Source: Halostagnicola kamekurae
Lineage (GTDB): Archaea; Halobacteriota; Halobacteria; Halobacteriales; Natrialbaceae
Direction of reading: 5' to 3'
Length of the DNA stretch: 64,000 nucleotides
Assembly (NCBI RefSeq): GCF_900116205.1
Contig: NZ_FOZS01000004.1
Coordinates: 372,001 to 436,000 of the forward strand
Numbering within the stretch: the first letter of the stretch is position 1; the number at the start of each line of letters is the position of its first letter. A program made the translations under genes and the position numbers. Below the pieces are notes generated by a model. It was not told the origin of the DNA. It did not search any database and saw only the letters and a list, made by a program, of their open reading frames with translations. Positions 43,813 through 55,918 of the stretch are shown piece by piece.

Positions 43813-45083
43813 GCTCTCACCTCCGCGAGAACGTCGGTCGCACGGGTCGCCGGATCCGCGTCGCTCTCCTCAAAGCGCTCGGCGTCGAGGTTTGCGCCGT
43901 ACTCGTCAACCGACAGATGACCGCGGATGGAGTACTCCCGGCCGACGATCTTCTCCCGGATCGTATCCGCGACGACCTCCTGATCCATGGCCTCGCGGGC
44001 CTGCTCGAGGGCGTCCTCGAGGGTCCCCTCGTAGACCTGTTCGGTCAGTTCGTCGTCGAGGATGACGGTGACTGCGCCCGTCCCGTCGTCGAGGATCGCC
44101 TTGACGCGCAGATCGTCGACGCCCTCGACGGAGCCGTGCGTTCGGCACTGTCCCTTCTGGACGACGCGGTTACACTCCGGACAGCGCTGAATCAATCCGG
44201 ACCCGTCGCGGACGGCGAGGACGTTCCCCACCAGTTCGACGTCGTAGACGCCGCCGGTCGCGACGGCCTCGCCGACCCCCATCGTGGTCGTGTCGGTCCC
44301 GACCTCGACGTCGGTCTCGAGCGTCGAGACGACCGAAAACTCCGAGACGTTGACCTCCGGAACGCCGCGGAACTCGCGGACGTACGCGTTCTCGATACGA
44401 ACCGAGACGCCGGGTTCGATCGCGGGATCGGGGTCCCAGCAGGTGAAGGGGAGGCGTCCCGATTCGTCGCCCAGGACGCCGCTGAGTATTTCAGTTTCGC
44501 CGTCGCGGCCGTCAATCGTCCGCCGCTCGGACTCGAGGATTTGCACGTCGACCGTCACCGCTCGGTCGCCGGTTTCTACGTCTGCAATCGACGCTTCGCC
44601 CCCGATTTCGAAGGGGACTTCGAGCGATTCCTCTACGAACGAAAGGGACGTACTCTCGCCGAGGTTGAGTTCGGGTTCGCCGTCCCACTCTCTGACACTG
44701 GCGTTGCCCGCGGTGATCGCATCGCCCGCTGAGAGGCCGAAGTCCTCCCAGGCGGTGTAGTCGATCGCTCCCGTTTCGTCCGCCAGTCGCCCCTCGACGA
44801 TGACGTGATCGTCGCCCTGATATCGGATCGAGCGTTCGCCCGCGGTCAGGACGACGGCGGTGACCGTGACGTTGCCATCGTCGGTCGTGATGTTGCCGAT
44901 ATCTTTCGACGACGGCGTTCCGCCGCCACCGCCGGTATCGTCGCCGTACTTTCGTCGAAGGCTCTGTTTTGCCTCGTCGATCGGAACGCTGTACTCCACC
45001 AGGTTCTGCAGGTCCGCTTTGACCTCCTCTTTGTCAATACCGAGATCGGAGGCGAGATCCTCGGCATGGTTATCGAGTTCCAT
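43809..45083 (-). CDS. rpa1: replication protein A, three OB folds and zinc finger
   Basis: A 424-residue single-stranded DNA-binding protein. The N-terminus (MELDNHAEDLASDLGIDKEEV) precedes three OB-fold segments, around VTVTAVVLTAGERSIRYQGDD, VDVQILESERRTIDGRDGETE and VELVGNVLAVRDGSGLIQRC. The zinc finger RCPECNRVVQKGQCRTHG (C-x2-C-x8-C-x2-H) is complete. It coats ssDNA in replication, repair and recombination. ATG 45083 fits the family N-terminus; an upstream in-frame start at 45188 does not. A TATA-like AATATATTATTAAC lies at 45202-45215 on the other side of the divergent ATPase promoter. Confidence 0.93.
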   Translation of the reverse strand: MELDNHAEDLASDLGIDKEEVKADLQNLVEYSVPIDEAKQSLRRKYGDDTGGGGGTPSSKDIGNITTDDGNVTVTAVVLTAGERSIRYQGDDHVIVEGRLADETGAIDYTAWEDFGLSAGDAITAGNASVREWDGEPELNLGESTSLSFVEESLEVPFEIGGEASIADVETGDRAVTVDVQILESERRTIDGRDGETEILSGVLGDESGRLPFTCWDPDPAIEPGVSVRIENAYVREFRGVPEVNVSEFSVVSTLETDVEVGTDTTTMGVGEAVATGGVYDVELVGNVLAVRDGSGLIQRCPECNRVVQKGQCRTHGSVEGVDDLRVKAILDDGTGAVTVILDDELTEQVYEGTLEDALEQAREAMDQEVVADTIREKIVGREYSIRGHLSVDEYGANLDAERFEESDADPATRATDVLAEVRA

Positions 45084-45294
45084 CACCGGATGCTTCGAGT
45101 GGGGGGCTAAAAAGCGTTCCCGCAATAGAGTGAAAGTGAACGGGCGACGAATCGGGATCATGCGGCGACCTCCGAGACCGCTCGTCAATCAGCGCGGGTT
45201 AATAATATATTGGGAGTTTTCTAGTAAGGATTTGTGGTAAAACGCCGTTTTATAGCAGATGGATTAATAAGGTTGTGACCACTATCGAGTAGTA
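45084..45294. promoter_or_regulatory. divergent promoter region between rpa and the metal ATPase
   Basis: A 211-bp divergent region. TTTTATAGC near 45248-45256 suits the ATPase TATA box (about 45 nt before its ATG) and AATATATTATTAAC at 45202-45215 may serve rpa. I see no dyad that clearly marks a metal-sensor operator. Confidence 0.4.
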
Positions 45295-47952
<2,658 letters not shown>

Positions 47953-48367
47953 ACCGCTCGAGCGAATCCGGAAATAGATCGCTCGAATGAGACGCGTTGG
48001 ATAGCAATAGTCGGTTACACGTCGAGTCACGTACGCTCCGGACGGATCTGAACTTTTAGGCCATCTCGAGAATCGCAGCGCTTGAGTCGCTGGATCTTTC
48101 TTTGAGTTGGTGGAGAATAGTGAGTTGAAAGTTTTAATGTTTTCTCTCTTAGTGGAGATAGCTGGGAGCGGATATTCGGTATGACCGGGTTTCTCGAGCC
48201 CTCGATAGTGGCTGTGACAACCAGGTTCTTGCGCTCTCAAAAAGAGTCGCGGACACGAGAAAACAAACGGAGGGCGCTCTACCAGTTGCCCTCAAGTTCA
48301 AGAAGAGCCTCGAAAGAGCAAACAGCGCGTCAACGGACTCCCGCGAGTTCACTCGAGCGGCGATCGA
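47953..48367. other. convergent intergenic region, no gene seen
   Basis: About 415 bp between the metal ATPase and the convergent ABC ATPase gene. I find no coding sequence or repeat I can support. A mildly AT-rich tract (GTTTTAATGTTTTCTC near 48131-48146) may be a terminator region for the genes converging here. Confidence 0.4.
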
Positions 48368-50464
48368 TCACCCATCGAGGTCGTGCTCGCCGACCGCTAT
48401 ATCGTCGTTCGAAGCCGACGAATCAGTCGCGATCGATTCCGTCTCGTCCGTCGGGAAGTAACACGCTGCACGGTGTGTCTCGTCTCCCGTCGCGTCGATT
48501 CCCGGTTCGCTCTCTCGGCACGACTCCTTGGCTTTCGGACACCGCGGGGCGAACGCACAGCCGGACGGGAGATCGACCGGGTCCGGTGGCTCGCCCTCGA
48601 GCAAAACTCGTGTTCGATCCGCCGTTGGATCCTTTTCCGGCGCAGCAGACAACAGCGACGCGGTGTATGGATGCTTGGGTTGGGTCGCGAGACTGTCGAT
48701 CTCTCCCTCTTCGATGACGCGCCCGAGGTACATGATCGCGAGCCGATCTGACACTTGCGTCAGGCTCGCCAGGTCGTGGGAGATGTAGATGATCCCGATA
48801 TCCTCGGTGTCGGCCAGTTCTCGGAGCAAGTTCAACAGGTTGACTTTAAGAGACACGTCCAGCATCGAGGCGGGTTCGTCACAGATCAGGAAGTCCGGAT
48901 CCAGAACGAGCGCCTTCGCGACTGCGACGCGCTGGCGCTGGCCGCCGGAGAGTTCGTGTGGATACTGGTCGAGGAACTCGTCGGCGGGTGTGAGCCCCAC
49001 CGTCTCCAACGTTTCGACGATCGCGCGTTCTTTCTGGTCGGTTCGATAGTCGTGGATCGAAAGCGGTTCACCGACGAGTTGGCGAACGGTGTGGCGAGGG
49101 TTCAGCGAATCGAACGGATCCTGGAAGATGATCTGGACGTTTCGCCGGAACTCCTGTAGATTCCCGTCCTGATAGTACTCGTAGGACTCGCCATCGAACG
49201 TTAGTTCACCACCGGTCGGGTCCTCGAGTAAGGCGATTGTTTCGCCGAGCGTGGACTTCCCGCAGCCGCTCTCGCCAGCGACGCCGAGGACTTCGGATCG
49301 ACGGACCGAGATCGAGATGCCGTCGACGGCCTTGACGTACTCGGGGTCAGTTCCGCGAATTTTGTCGAGCAGCGATTGGCTCTGTCCGTAGTGTTTCTCC
49401 AGCTCGTCGGTCTCGAGAATTACCTCGCCGCGGTCCGAATCGGTTGCGGTAGTTTCGGGGAGATCCCACGTCTCAGGTTCGGTAGCCGTCCGTCGCATCT
49501 GTGCGGCCTCCTTGACGCGGTGACAGGCCGACCGGTGATTTCGATTCGGCAGATCGACTGGGTCCGGGTGCGATTCGCGACACGCATCCGTTTCGAACGG
49601 ACAGCGGTCTCGAAACACACAGGCGTTCGGTTCCTGGTTTAGATTCGGTGGCGAGCCGGGGATCGAAACAGGATCGACGTCATCTGTCTCGATTTCGGGG
49701 AACGAGTTTTTCAACCCCATCGTGTAGGGGTTAGTCGGATCGACCAGCACGTTTTCGACGCTGCCCTGTTCCATTACCTTGCCGCCGTAGAGAATCGATA
49801 GCTCGTCGCAGGTTTCGGCGATGACACCGATCTCGTGCGTGATCAACAACAGCGAGCTATCCATTCGCTCTTGAATCTCGAGGATCTTGTCGATGATCTT
49901 GTCCTGAACGATGACGTCTAACCCGGTCGTCGGTTCGTCCGCGATGATCAGGTCGGGTTCTAGCGCGAGCGCCATCGCGATGGTGACCCGCTGGCGCATC
50001 CCGCCGGAGAACTCGTGTGGATAATCGTCGGTCCGATCGGGATCCAGGCCCACGATTTCGAACAGTTCGCGGACGCGATCCTGTGCTTTCGCATCCGTGA
50101 CGTTTCGGTGCGTGTGGATCGCCTGTGCGATCTGGTCGCCGGTCGGCATCACCGGATCGAGCGAGTCCATCGCGCTCTGTGGGATGTAGGCGATGTCCTC
50201 CCAGAGGATATCGCGGAGTTCGCCATTGGAAAGCGAAGTGAGATCCGTTCCATCGAACTCGATCGTTCCGTGCTCGACCGTTCCATTGCCTGGGAGCAAT
50301 CCAAGCAACGCCTCCGCGACCGTGGACTTTCCGGAGCCGGACTCGCCGGCGAGACCGTAGTTGATCCCCTCCTCAATCGCAAAGGAGACGTCGTTGACGG
50401 CGTGGACTGGTTCGTCGTCGGTCTCGTACGTGACTTTGAGGTCTTCGACTTGGAGTAGCGTCAT
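48368..50464 (-). CDS. fused DppD-DppF type oligopeptide ABC ATPase
   Basis: A 698-residue protein with two nucleotide-binding domains. The first has GESGSGKST (Walker A), FSGGMRQRV (signature) and LIIADEPTTGLD; the second GESGCGKST, LSGGQRQRV and LICDEPASMLDVS. Each is followed by a Cys-rich oligopeptide-type C-terminus (CVFRDRCPFETDAC and CAFAPRCPKAKESC). Fusion of the two usually separate ATPases into one chain is seen in other haloarchaea. Its start overlaps the permease stop. ATG 50464 is chosen; upstream codons to 50575 have no family sequence. Confidence 0.93.
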   Translation of the reverse strand: MTLLQVEDLKVTYETDDEPVHAVNDVSFAIEEGINYGLAGESGSGKSTVAEALLGLLPGNGTVEHGTIEFDGTDLTSLSNGELRDILWEDIAYIPQSAMDSLDPVMPTGDQIAQAIHTHRNVTDAKAQDRVRELFEIVGLDPDRTDDYPHEFSGGMRQRVTIAMALALEPDLIIADEPTTGLDVIVQDKIIDKILEIQERMDSSLLLITHEIGVIAETCDELSILYGGKVMEQGSVENVLVDPTNPYTMGLKNSFPEIETDDVDPVSIPGSPPNLNQEPNACVFRDRCPFETDACRESHPDPVDLPNRNHRSACHRVKEAAQMRRTATEPETWDLPETTATDSDRGEVILETDELEKHYGQSQSLLDKIRGTDPEYVKAVDGISISVRRSEVLGVAGESGCGKSTLGETIALLEDPTGGELTFDGESYEYYQDGNLQEFRRNVQIIFQDPFDSLNPRHTVRQLVGEPLSIHDYRTDQKERAIVETLETVGLTPADEFLDQYPHELSGGQRQRVAVAKALVLDPDFLICDEPASMLDVSLKVNLLNLLRELADTEDIGIIYISHDLASLTQVSDRLAIMYLGRVIEEGEIDSLATQPKHPYTASLLSAAPEKDPTADRTRVLLEGEPPDPVDLPSGCAFAPRCPKAKESCRESEPGIDATGDETHRAACYFPTDETESIATDSSASNDDIAVGEHDLDG

Positions 50465-51381
50465 TGGTCTGTCTGAATTTCTGGATTGATGACTTCCTCG
50501 TAGGCGCGGCCGATGAGGAACACCGAGGTAGTTATCGCGGCGATACCGATCGCGGGCGGCAACACCCACCACCACGCGACGCGCATGTTGCCCGAGGCGA
50601 ACACCTGTCGAAGCATCCGACCCCAGCTCGTCATCGTCGGGTCACCGAACCCGAGGAAGGCGAGACTCGCCTGCGCAGCGATCGCCCAGGCGACCCCGTA
50701 AGCGGTGTACAGGAATCCGATTGGCAACACGTTCGGCGCAACGTGGTAGACCATCGTCCGAAGATTGCTCGCACCGCTAGCTCGAGCCGATTTGACGAAC
50801 GTGCGTTCACGAACCGAGAGCACCTCCGAACGGACGACTCGAGCCGGCATTTTCCAGAGGAACGCAGCGATGATAGCCGTTATCAGCCAGATGTTTGGCG
50901 TCATGAACGTGAGCAACAGCAACGCCATCGGCATGAACGGCAGCGAGAAGGTGAGGTCCGTCAAGCGCATCAACACTTCGTCGACCCACCCGCCGTAGTA
51001 CCCGCTGACGACGCCGACCGTAAACCCGAGTGCGCCGGTCCCGAACCCGCCGAACAGACCGACGATGAGCGTCGGCCGTGCGCCGGCGAGGAACTGACTC
51101 AGTACGTCCTTTCCGTAGGAGGTCGTCCCGAAAAACGCCTCAGCGCTCGGGGCCGAGAGTCGAAGGACGGACCCGCCGTCACCGCGGACGGTGTGTGCGA
51201 TCGGTTCATGTGGAGCCAGAAGCGGCCCGAATAGCCCGAGGAACACGAACGTGGAAACGATGATCATGCTCGCGAACGCGAGCGGATCCCGTCGCAGGAA
51301 CGCGAACTGATTCCGGAGGGTCGTCCACAGGGCGTCGATTCGGCTGTACACCGCTGCTTTTGGCGTCGTTTCGGTACTCAC
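50461..51381 (-). CDS. oligopeptide ABC permease, DppC/OppC type
   Basis: A 306-residue permease with about six helices. The N-terminal LRRDPLAFASMIIVSTFVFLGLFGPLLAPHEP and the EAA-like loop (VRERTFVKSARASGASNLRTMVYHVAPNVLP) are diagnostic of DppC. It overlaps both the DppB gene (4 bp) and the ATPase gene (4 bp), so the transport genes are translationally coupled. Confidence 0.94.
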   Translation of the reverse strand: MSTETTPKAAVYSRIDALWTTLRNQFAFLRRDPLAFASMIIVSTFVFLGLFGPLLAPHEPIAHTVRGDGGSVLRLSAPSAEAFFGTTSYGKDVLSQFLAGARPTLIVGLFGGFGTGALGFTVGVVSGYYGGWVDEVLMRLTDLTFSLPFMPMALLLLTFMTPNIWLITAIIAAFLWKMPARVVRSEVLSVRERTFVKSARASGASNLRTMVYHVAPNVLPIGFLYTAYGVAWAIAAQASLAFLGFGDPTMTSWGRMLRQVFASGNMRVAWWWVLPPAIGIAAITTSVFLIGRAYEEVINPEIQTDQ

Positions 51382-52373
51382 GCAGACTCACCCCCGTTAG
51401 CCGAGATGGTCGGATCGAAGTACGCGTAGAGAACGTCCGCGACGAGGTTCGCGATGATAACAGCCAGCGCCATGATGAACACTGCGGCCTGTACGAGCGG
51501 GTAGTCCTGTTGCTGGATAGCTAACACCAGTTCCCGGCCGATACCGGGCCAGCTAAAGACCACCTCGAGCAGGATCAGTCCCTGGAATATCATCCCCAGT
51601 CGGAGCGTGAAGTACGTCAAGATGGGGAGCATCGAGTTCCGGCCCGCTCGAGCCAGTTGTTGGGTCTCCGTGAGTCCCTTCGCCCGATGAAGCTTGAGGA
51701 ACTCGGAACCTCGCTTCTCGACGACCCCGTTGCGAGCTAACAACAGGAAATCGCCGCTGTAGTAGAGGACGGCGATGGCGAAGGGGAGCATGTAGTGATG
51801 CAAGAAGTCGAGCGAGACGAACGTCTCGAAATAGCCCTCGGGAGTCGCCCGAATCGAACGCATTCCGAGCGCCGGGACGATCTCCAGATTGTACGCGAAG
51901 ACGATAATGAAGAATATCGCCGTGATGAACACCGGCGTCGAGCGTAACAGCGTCGTCGAAACGATACTTGCCTTTTCGAAGCGGCTACCGCGATTCCAGC
52001 CGGCGTACATGCCCGTCAGGGAACTGAGGACTGCCGTCGTCACCAGTGCCGGCACGAGCAGGATGAGCGAGTTGATCAACCGCGGCTCGAGGACCGTCCA
52101 AACCGGCTGACTGCGCAGGATCGAGTAGCCAAAGTTGAATGTCAGTAGGCTCGTGAGATAGCTGACGTACTGGCTCCACATCGGCTCGTCGAGACCGTAC
52201 GTCGAGCGGATTTCAGTAATCTGTTCCTGATTGAGGTTGCCAGAGGTGACCAGAGCCTCGAAGGGACTTCCCGGTAGCAGCCGCAGAACGACGAATATCA
52301 CCGAGACGGCGACGAGTGTCAGCAATATCGAAATTGCCAGACGCTTGAGGAGGAACCGCTGGAATTTCGTCAT
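51378..52373 (-). CDS. oligopeptide ABC permease, DppB/OppB type
   Basis: A 331-residue permease with about six helices. LLKRLAISILLTLVAVSVIFVVLRLLPGSPFEAL opens it, and the EAA loop is KLHRAKGLTETQQLARAGRNSMLPILTYF, typical of DppB. Its start overlaps the end of the preceding 61-codon ORF by ATGA. With DppC it forms the transport channel in the membrane. Confidence 0.94.
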   Translation of the reverse strand: MTKFQRFLLKRLAISILLTLVAVSVIFVVLRLLPGSPFEALVTSGNLNQEQITEIRSTYGLDEPMWSQYVSYLTSLLTFNFGYSILRSQPVWTVLEPRLINSLILLVPALVTTAVLSSLTGMYAGWNRGSRFEKASIVSTTLLRSTPVFITAIFFIIVFAYNLEIVPALGMRSIRATPEGYFETFVSLDFLHHYMLPFAIAVLYYSGDFLLLARNGVVEKRGSEFLKLHRAKGLTETQQLARAGRNSMLPILTYFTLRLGMIFQGLILLEVVFSWPGIGRELVLAIQQQDYPLVQAAVFIMALAVIIANLVADVLYAYFDPTISANGGESA

Positions 52374-52555
52374 CGATCTCCCTCCATCGCGTTAATTGGA
52401 ATCGCGACGGCCGAATCATGCGCAGCAATTCGTACAGCAGAGGCCGGTTCAGTATCGGGGGAGACCCGTGTCAGGTCGGGCGCGTGATTCGCGCCGAGAC
52501 GGTTCCGCTGCCATTGGCATTGTCGTAGTGTCGTCTGCTCCATCGTCGAGTTCAT
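52370..52555 (-). CDS. 61-residue ORF coupled between binding protein and permease
   Basis: ATG 52555 overlaps the TGA of the binding-protein gene (ATGA), and its own TGA overlaps the permease ATG (ATGA). The 61-residue product (MNSTMEQTTLRQCQWQRNRL ...) is polar and basic at the start with no membrane segment or known motif. The junctions at both ends argue that it is translated, perhaps only to carry ribosomes to the permease. Whether the peptide itself functions is unknown. Confidence 0.5.
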   Translation of the reverse strand: MNSTMEQTTLRQCQWQRNRLGANHAPDLTRVSPDTEPASAVRIAAHDSAVAIPINAMEGDR

Positions 52556-54462
52556 GAGAAATCCGCCTGTTCGAGTTCTTCCCTGCGCTTGTAGGTGTTT
52601 TCGGGCTGAATACGATCGACGAACGCGCCCCACGCCTCACCGTTAGGATAGCGGAGGTTGTCGTTGCCGTCCCAGGTGTACCCCGCCCGCTCGAGGATGT
52701 GCCGCGCCTCCTCGATGTCGGTTGTGTATTCTGTCGTCTCCGGGTTGTGCCACTGGGTGAGCGGCGAGATCGGGTTCTCGCCCGGCGGGACCGTCGCTTC
52801 TCCCTGCAAGAAGTCGTCGATGAACGCCTGTGAGTCGATCGACTTCGCCAACGCCACGCGAAACTCCTTGTCGCGGACGAGCGGACATGAGAACATGAGC
52901 TTCCCGTCGAGCGGGGCGTAACTTCCGGCTGAAACCTGTTCGATCCCGTTTTCGTTCGCCGCGCGCTCGGCCTGCAGCGTCGACAGGTTCGTTCCGATCG
53001 CGTGAATCGACCCGCTCTGGAGCGAACCGATCAGGGCGTCGACGTTGCTGACGTTGATCCAGATGACCCGATCGACGCCGGGCCCGCGTTCGACTTGATC
53101 GCCGAGCGCATCGGCCCGCCAGTCGTCGTCGAACATCCAGTGGTCGTCGTTACGCGAGGCGGAAAATCGTGTACCTTGCTCCCATGTTTCGAACTCGAAA
53201 GGGCCAGTTCCGACGGGTTCATCCGGGTTGTGCTGGGACGGGTTGTCGACGTCCTCCCACCGGTGTTTCGGGAGGATAACGCTCCGGACGACTCGCTGGG
53301 TCATAAACGCCGCATCAGGGTTCGACAGGTTGAACCGCACCTCGAGATCACCGAGCACCTCGACCGATTCGATCGGATCGTAGAACGGGACCTGACTCGA
53401 GGACGCGTATTCCTGATAGAGATCGACTGTAAACGCCACGTCCTCGGCGGTGAACGCTTCGCCGTCGTGCCATTCGACGCCCTCGCGGAGTTCGAGTTCG
53501 ACCGTCGTTTCGTCGACGAATCCGCCGTCAGTCGCGAGCGCGGGAACCACATCGAGATCCGGCGTTGCGTCGAACAGGCCGTCGTAGATGAACGTGAGAC
53601 GTTTCGCCTCTGCACCGCCTGCAGCCCACGGCAAGTTCAGCGAGTTCATCGACGTCGAAACGCCCTTGACGTAGGTCCGGTTATCCGTCTCGGGTTGGAG
53701 GTTGACCTCCGTCCAGACGAACGAGTCCATCGTCGGACCGTTACCGGGCGTCTCCACGTAGCCGCTCCACATCTCCGTGTTCACCGCCGTGACGATGTTC
53801 GGAAAGAGCGTGATCAACGCGCCGACGTCCTCGGCGAATAGCTCCTGTGCCCGATCGACGAGTTCCTCTCGTTCGTCCCGATCAGTCGTCCGAGCCTGTT
53901 CGATGAGTATTTCCTGAAGTTCGGGGTGATAGTAGTTGTCGTAGTTCGAGAGCGATCCCTTCGTCCGGCGCATCAATAGCGGATTCGGATCGAGCCCTCG
54001 CTGCGGATCAGGTCCATGGGTGCTCATCGAGATTACCGCCTCGAGTCCCTTCGTCGACCAGCTTTGGGCGTAGAGCTGATTCATCGGCCGGTCGTTGAGC
54101 TGCACTGCGATTCCCAGGTCGTTGAGCCTTCGTTGTACCATGAATGCGTGTTCGCGCATCCACGGGTCGTCCTCACTCGAGAACTCGACCGGAAGCGGGT
54201 CGAGTACCGCACCCCCAGTCGCGCTGTACTCGAGTGGCGGGGAATCAGCGTCGATCGTTTCCCAATCCCGCCAATACTGAGTCTCGACAGTTTTTGGTAC
54301 GCCGTCTGGTATATCTGGCTCGAGACTCTGGCCACGGCTGTCAGTACAACCGGCGAAGGTACCGGCACCGACTACGGACGCGGCCGTGGCGAGGTAGCTG
54401 CGTCTCGTGAGTCGGTTGGGTTGATCCCGAGCCGAACCTTCATGGTTTTTTCTCAGCGTCAT
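52552..54462 (-). CDS. oligopeptide ABC substrate-binding lipoprotein (family 5)
   Basis: A 636-residue solute-binding protein. The N-terminus has a twin-arginine signal and lipobox (NRLTRRSYLATAASVVGAGTFAGC), so it is exported folded and lipid-anchored. The mature chain has the family-5 features FIYDGLFDATPDLDVVPALAT and WHDGEAFTAEDVAFTVDLYQEY. It binds peptides or similar ligands outside the cell and passes them to DppBC. It starts the transporter gene group and lies downstream of the Bat-type regulator. Confidence 0.93.
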   Translation of the reverse strand: MTLRKNHEGSARDQPNRLTRRSYLATAASVVGAGTFAGCTDSRGQSLEPDIPDGVPKTVETQYWRDWETIDADSPPLEYSATGGAVLDPLPVEFSSEDDPWMREHAFMVQRRLNDLGIAVQLNDRPMNQLYAQSWSTKGLEAVISMSTHGPDPQRGLDPNPLLMRRTKGSLSNYDNYYHPELQEILIEQARTTDRDEREELVDRAQELFAEDVGALITLFPNIVTAVNTEMWSGYVETPGNGPTMDSFVWTEVNLQPETDNRTYVKGVSTSMNSLNLPWAAGGAEAKRLTFIYDGLFDATPDLDVVPALATDGGFVDETTVELELREGVEWHDGEAFTAEDVAFTVDLYQEYASSSQVPFYDPIESVEVLGDLEVRFNLSNPDAAFMTQRVVRSVILPKHRWEDVDNPSQHNPDEPVGTGPFEFETWEQGTRFSASRNDDHWMFDDDWRADALGDQVERGPGVDRVIWINVSNVDALIGSLQSGSIHAIGTNLSTLQAERAANENGIEQVSAGSYAPLDGKLMFSCPLVRDKEFRVALAKSIDSQAFIDDFLQGEATVPPGENPISPLTQWHNPETTEYTTDIEEARHILERAGYTWDGNDNLRYPNGEAWGAFVDRIQPENTYKRREELEQADFS

Positions 54463-54565
54463 CCACCCCCATGTTATGAGGTGACTAGAATCGTATTATC
54501 CCCTATTGGGATCGATGAGGATCATTTATTAAATGGGGGCAGATATTTTGGTCGCTGATCGGCCG

Positions 54566-55219
54566 TTAGTTCCGTGGACCATAGATGAGTTCGAGGAGGG
54601 TTCGTTCCGCGGTTCGGAGTCGCTCGCTCACCGTCGATTGTGCGATGTCGAGTTCGGCGGCGAGGTCCGTCGCGGATGTTTCTCGAGGAATGTCGAAGTA
54701 GCCATTGTCGTAAGCCGTCTCGAGGACTGCCAGTTGCTCGTCGGTAAGCTTCGAGACGAGAACCTCCGTCAGTCGGCCACTGTCGAGCGGTTCACCCGGC
54801 TCCTCGTTTTGCGTGACAGAGAGCAGTTCGAACTCGCCAAGTGTGTCCTGAATCTCGTCTGCCAGCGACCGGAACTGATCCCAGTCCCGGGCGGTAACGA
54901 CGACCTCGAAGACGCCGTTTTGCAACACGATTCGGTTCGGGATCGCTTCCTGTCGCAACACGAGGCTCAAGATAAACGGATACGATTCGTTCGCCAAGAT
55001 GGTGAGTCGCCTGATCTCGAGGTCGTCCGACTCGGTCGGAACTTCGCTGCTGTAGAACAACGACACGCCGGAGATCTCCTCGAGGACTCGCTCCGGCGTA
55101 AACGGATCGTTCGATGCAACTGTCAGTGACTCGATCCACGTTCCGTCCTCGACGTAGAACGCGTTGTCCAGTTCGATACTTCGAATGTTGCCCAGCGCCC
55201 GGCAAAGCTTAGCCAGCAC
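54566..55219 (-). CDS. Bat-type HTH-10 transcription regulator
   Basis: A 217-residue protein. The first ~150 residues are the sensor-like N-terminal domain common in haloarchaeal Bat/HTH-10 proteins, ending in VTARDWDQFRSLADEIQDTLGEFELL. The C-terminal KLTDEQLAVLETAYDNGYFDIPRETSATDLAAELDIAQSTVSERLRTAERTLL is the HTH_10 domain. The annotated GTG at 55219 may be internal: the same frame continues upstream with RVEFTTATTGVLAK-like sequence but lacks an ATG. It lies directly upstream of the binding-protein gene and probably controls the transporter. Confidence 0.87.
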   Translation of the reverse strand: MLAKLCRALGNIRSIELDNAFYVEDGTWIESLTVASNDPFTPERVLEEISGVSLFYSSEVPTESDDLEIRRLTILANESYPFILSLVLRQEAIPNRIVLQNGVFEVVVTARDWDQFRSLADEIQDTLGEFELLSVTQNEEPGEPLDSGRLTEVLVSKLTDEQLAVLETAYDNGYFDIPRETSATDLAAELDIAQSTVSERLRTAERTLLELIYGPRN

Positions 55220-55321
55220 ACCAGTCGTCGCGGTCGTAAACTCAACGCGTAGGATCGGTACCCCTCCGTACGGAGAGAGGAAAACCCAGCCACATATACT
55301 TCACGCTGTTCGGCCGCTCAC

Positions 55322-55744
55322 TCAATCCCCCTCGGACGAGTATGCTCTCTCGGATGCCGCGGAAGCGCCAGCGGAATCCCCATCGATCCGTTCCAGTACG
55401 GCGAGCGTGCCAGTCGCGTACGCGACGAATCCAGCCCCGGTGATCAAGAATCCGAGTCCGAGGCGCAGTTCGTCGGAAACATCTAACAACGGGCTGACAC
55501 CGATGAGCGCAGCCAGCGTAACGAGTCCGACACTGAGCCCCGTCCAGCGTTTGTCGTTCCAGGTCTCTCCGGTCGCGTACGCCGGGTAGCGATTGCCAAT
55601 GTGGAGGGTGAGTTTGAGCCCACAGACCCAGCAAAGCCCCGTGACGAGCGCGAGACTGGGATATCGGCCGATCCAGTACAGACCGATGGACACTGCACAT
55701 CCAACGAGAAGGGCGACGAGCGTGTCTCGAGCGGTTCGTTGCAT
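55322..55744 (-). CDS. small membrane protein (140 residues)
   Basis: Four hydrophobic segments (TLVALLVGCAVSIGLYWIG, LALVTGLCWVCGLKLTL, TGLSVGLVTLAALIGVSPLL and GLGFLITGAGFVAYATGTLAVL) with short loops and a polar acidic C-terminus. No known motif. Same strand as the transporter genes and 102 bp upstream of the Bat-type regulator, so probably part of the same transcription region. Function unknown. Confidence 0.7.
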   Translation of the reverse strand: MQRTARDTLVALLVGCAVSIGLYWIGRYPSLALVTGLCWVCGLKLTLHIGNRYPAYATGETWNDKRWTGLSVGLVTLAALIGVSPLLDVSDELRLGLGFLITGAGFVAYATGTLAVLERIDGDSAGASAASERAYSSEGD

Positions 55745-55918
55745 ACGTTACCTAATGCTATACTACCGGAAAAATATTTGTGAACGGTTTATCAGTAATG
55801 GACGGACCACCGTCTATCATCGCATCTCGGTATTGACCTCGCTGGCGGACCGGTTCAAGAATCGGCAACGGAATCAGCGTTCTCGAGGCATCGATACGAC
55901 GGACGACGAGTCCGTATT

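Noticed and set aside
47953-48367. A transposase or regulator remnant in the gap after the metal ATPase
   Set aside because: No frame gives a recognisable transposase motif, and no terminal inverted repeat or target duplication was seen.
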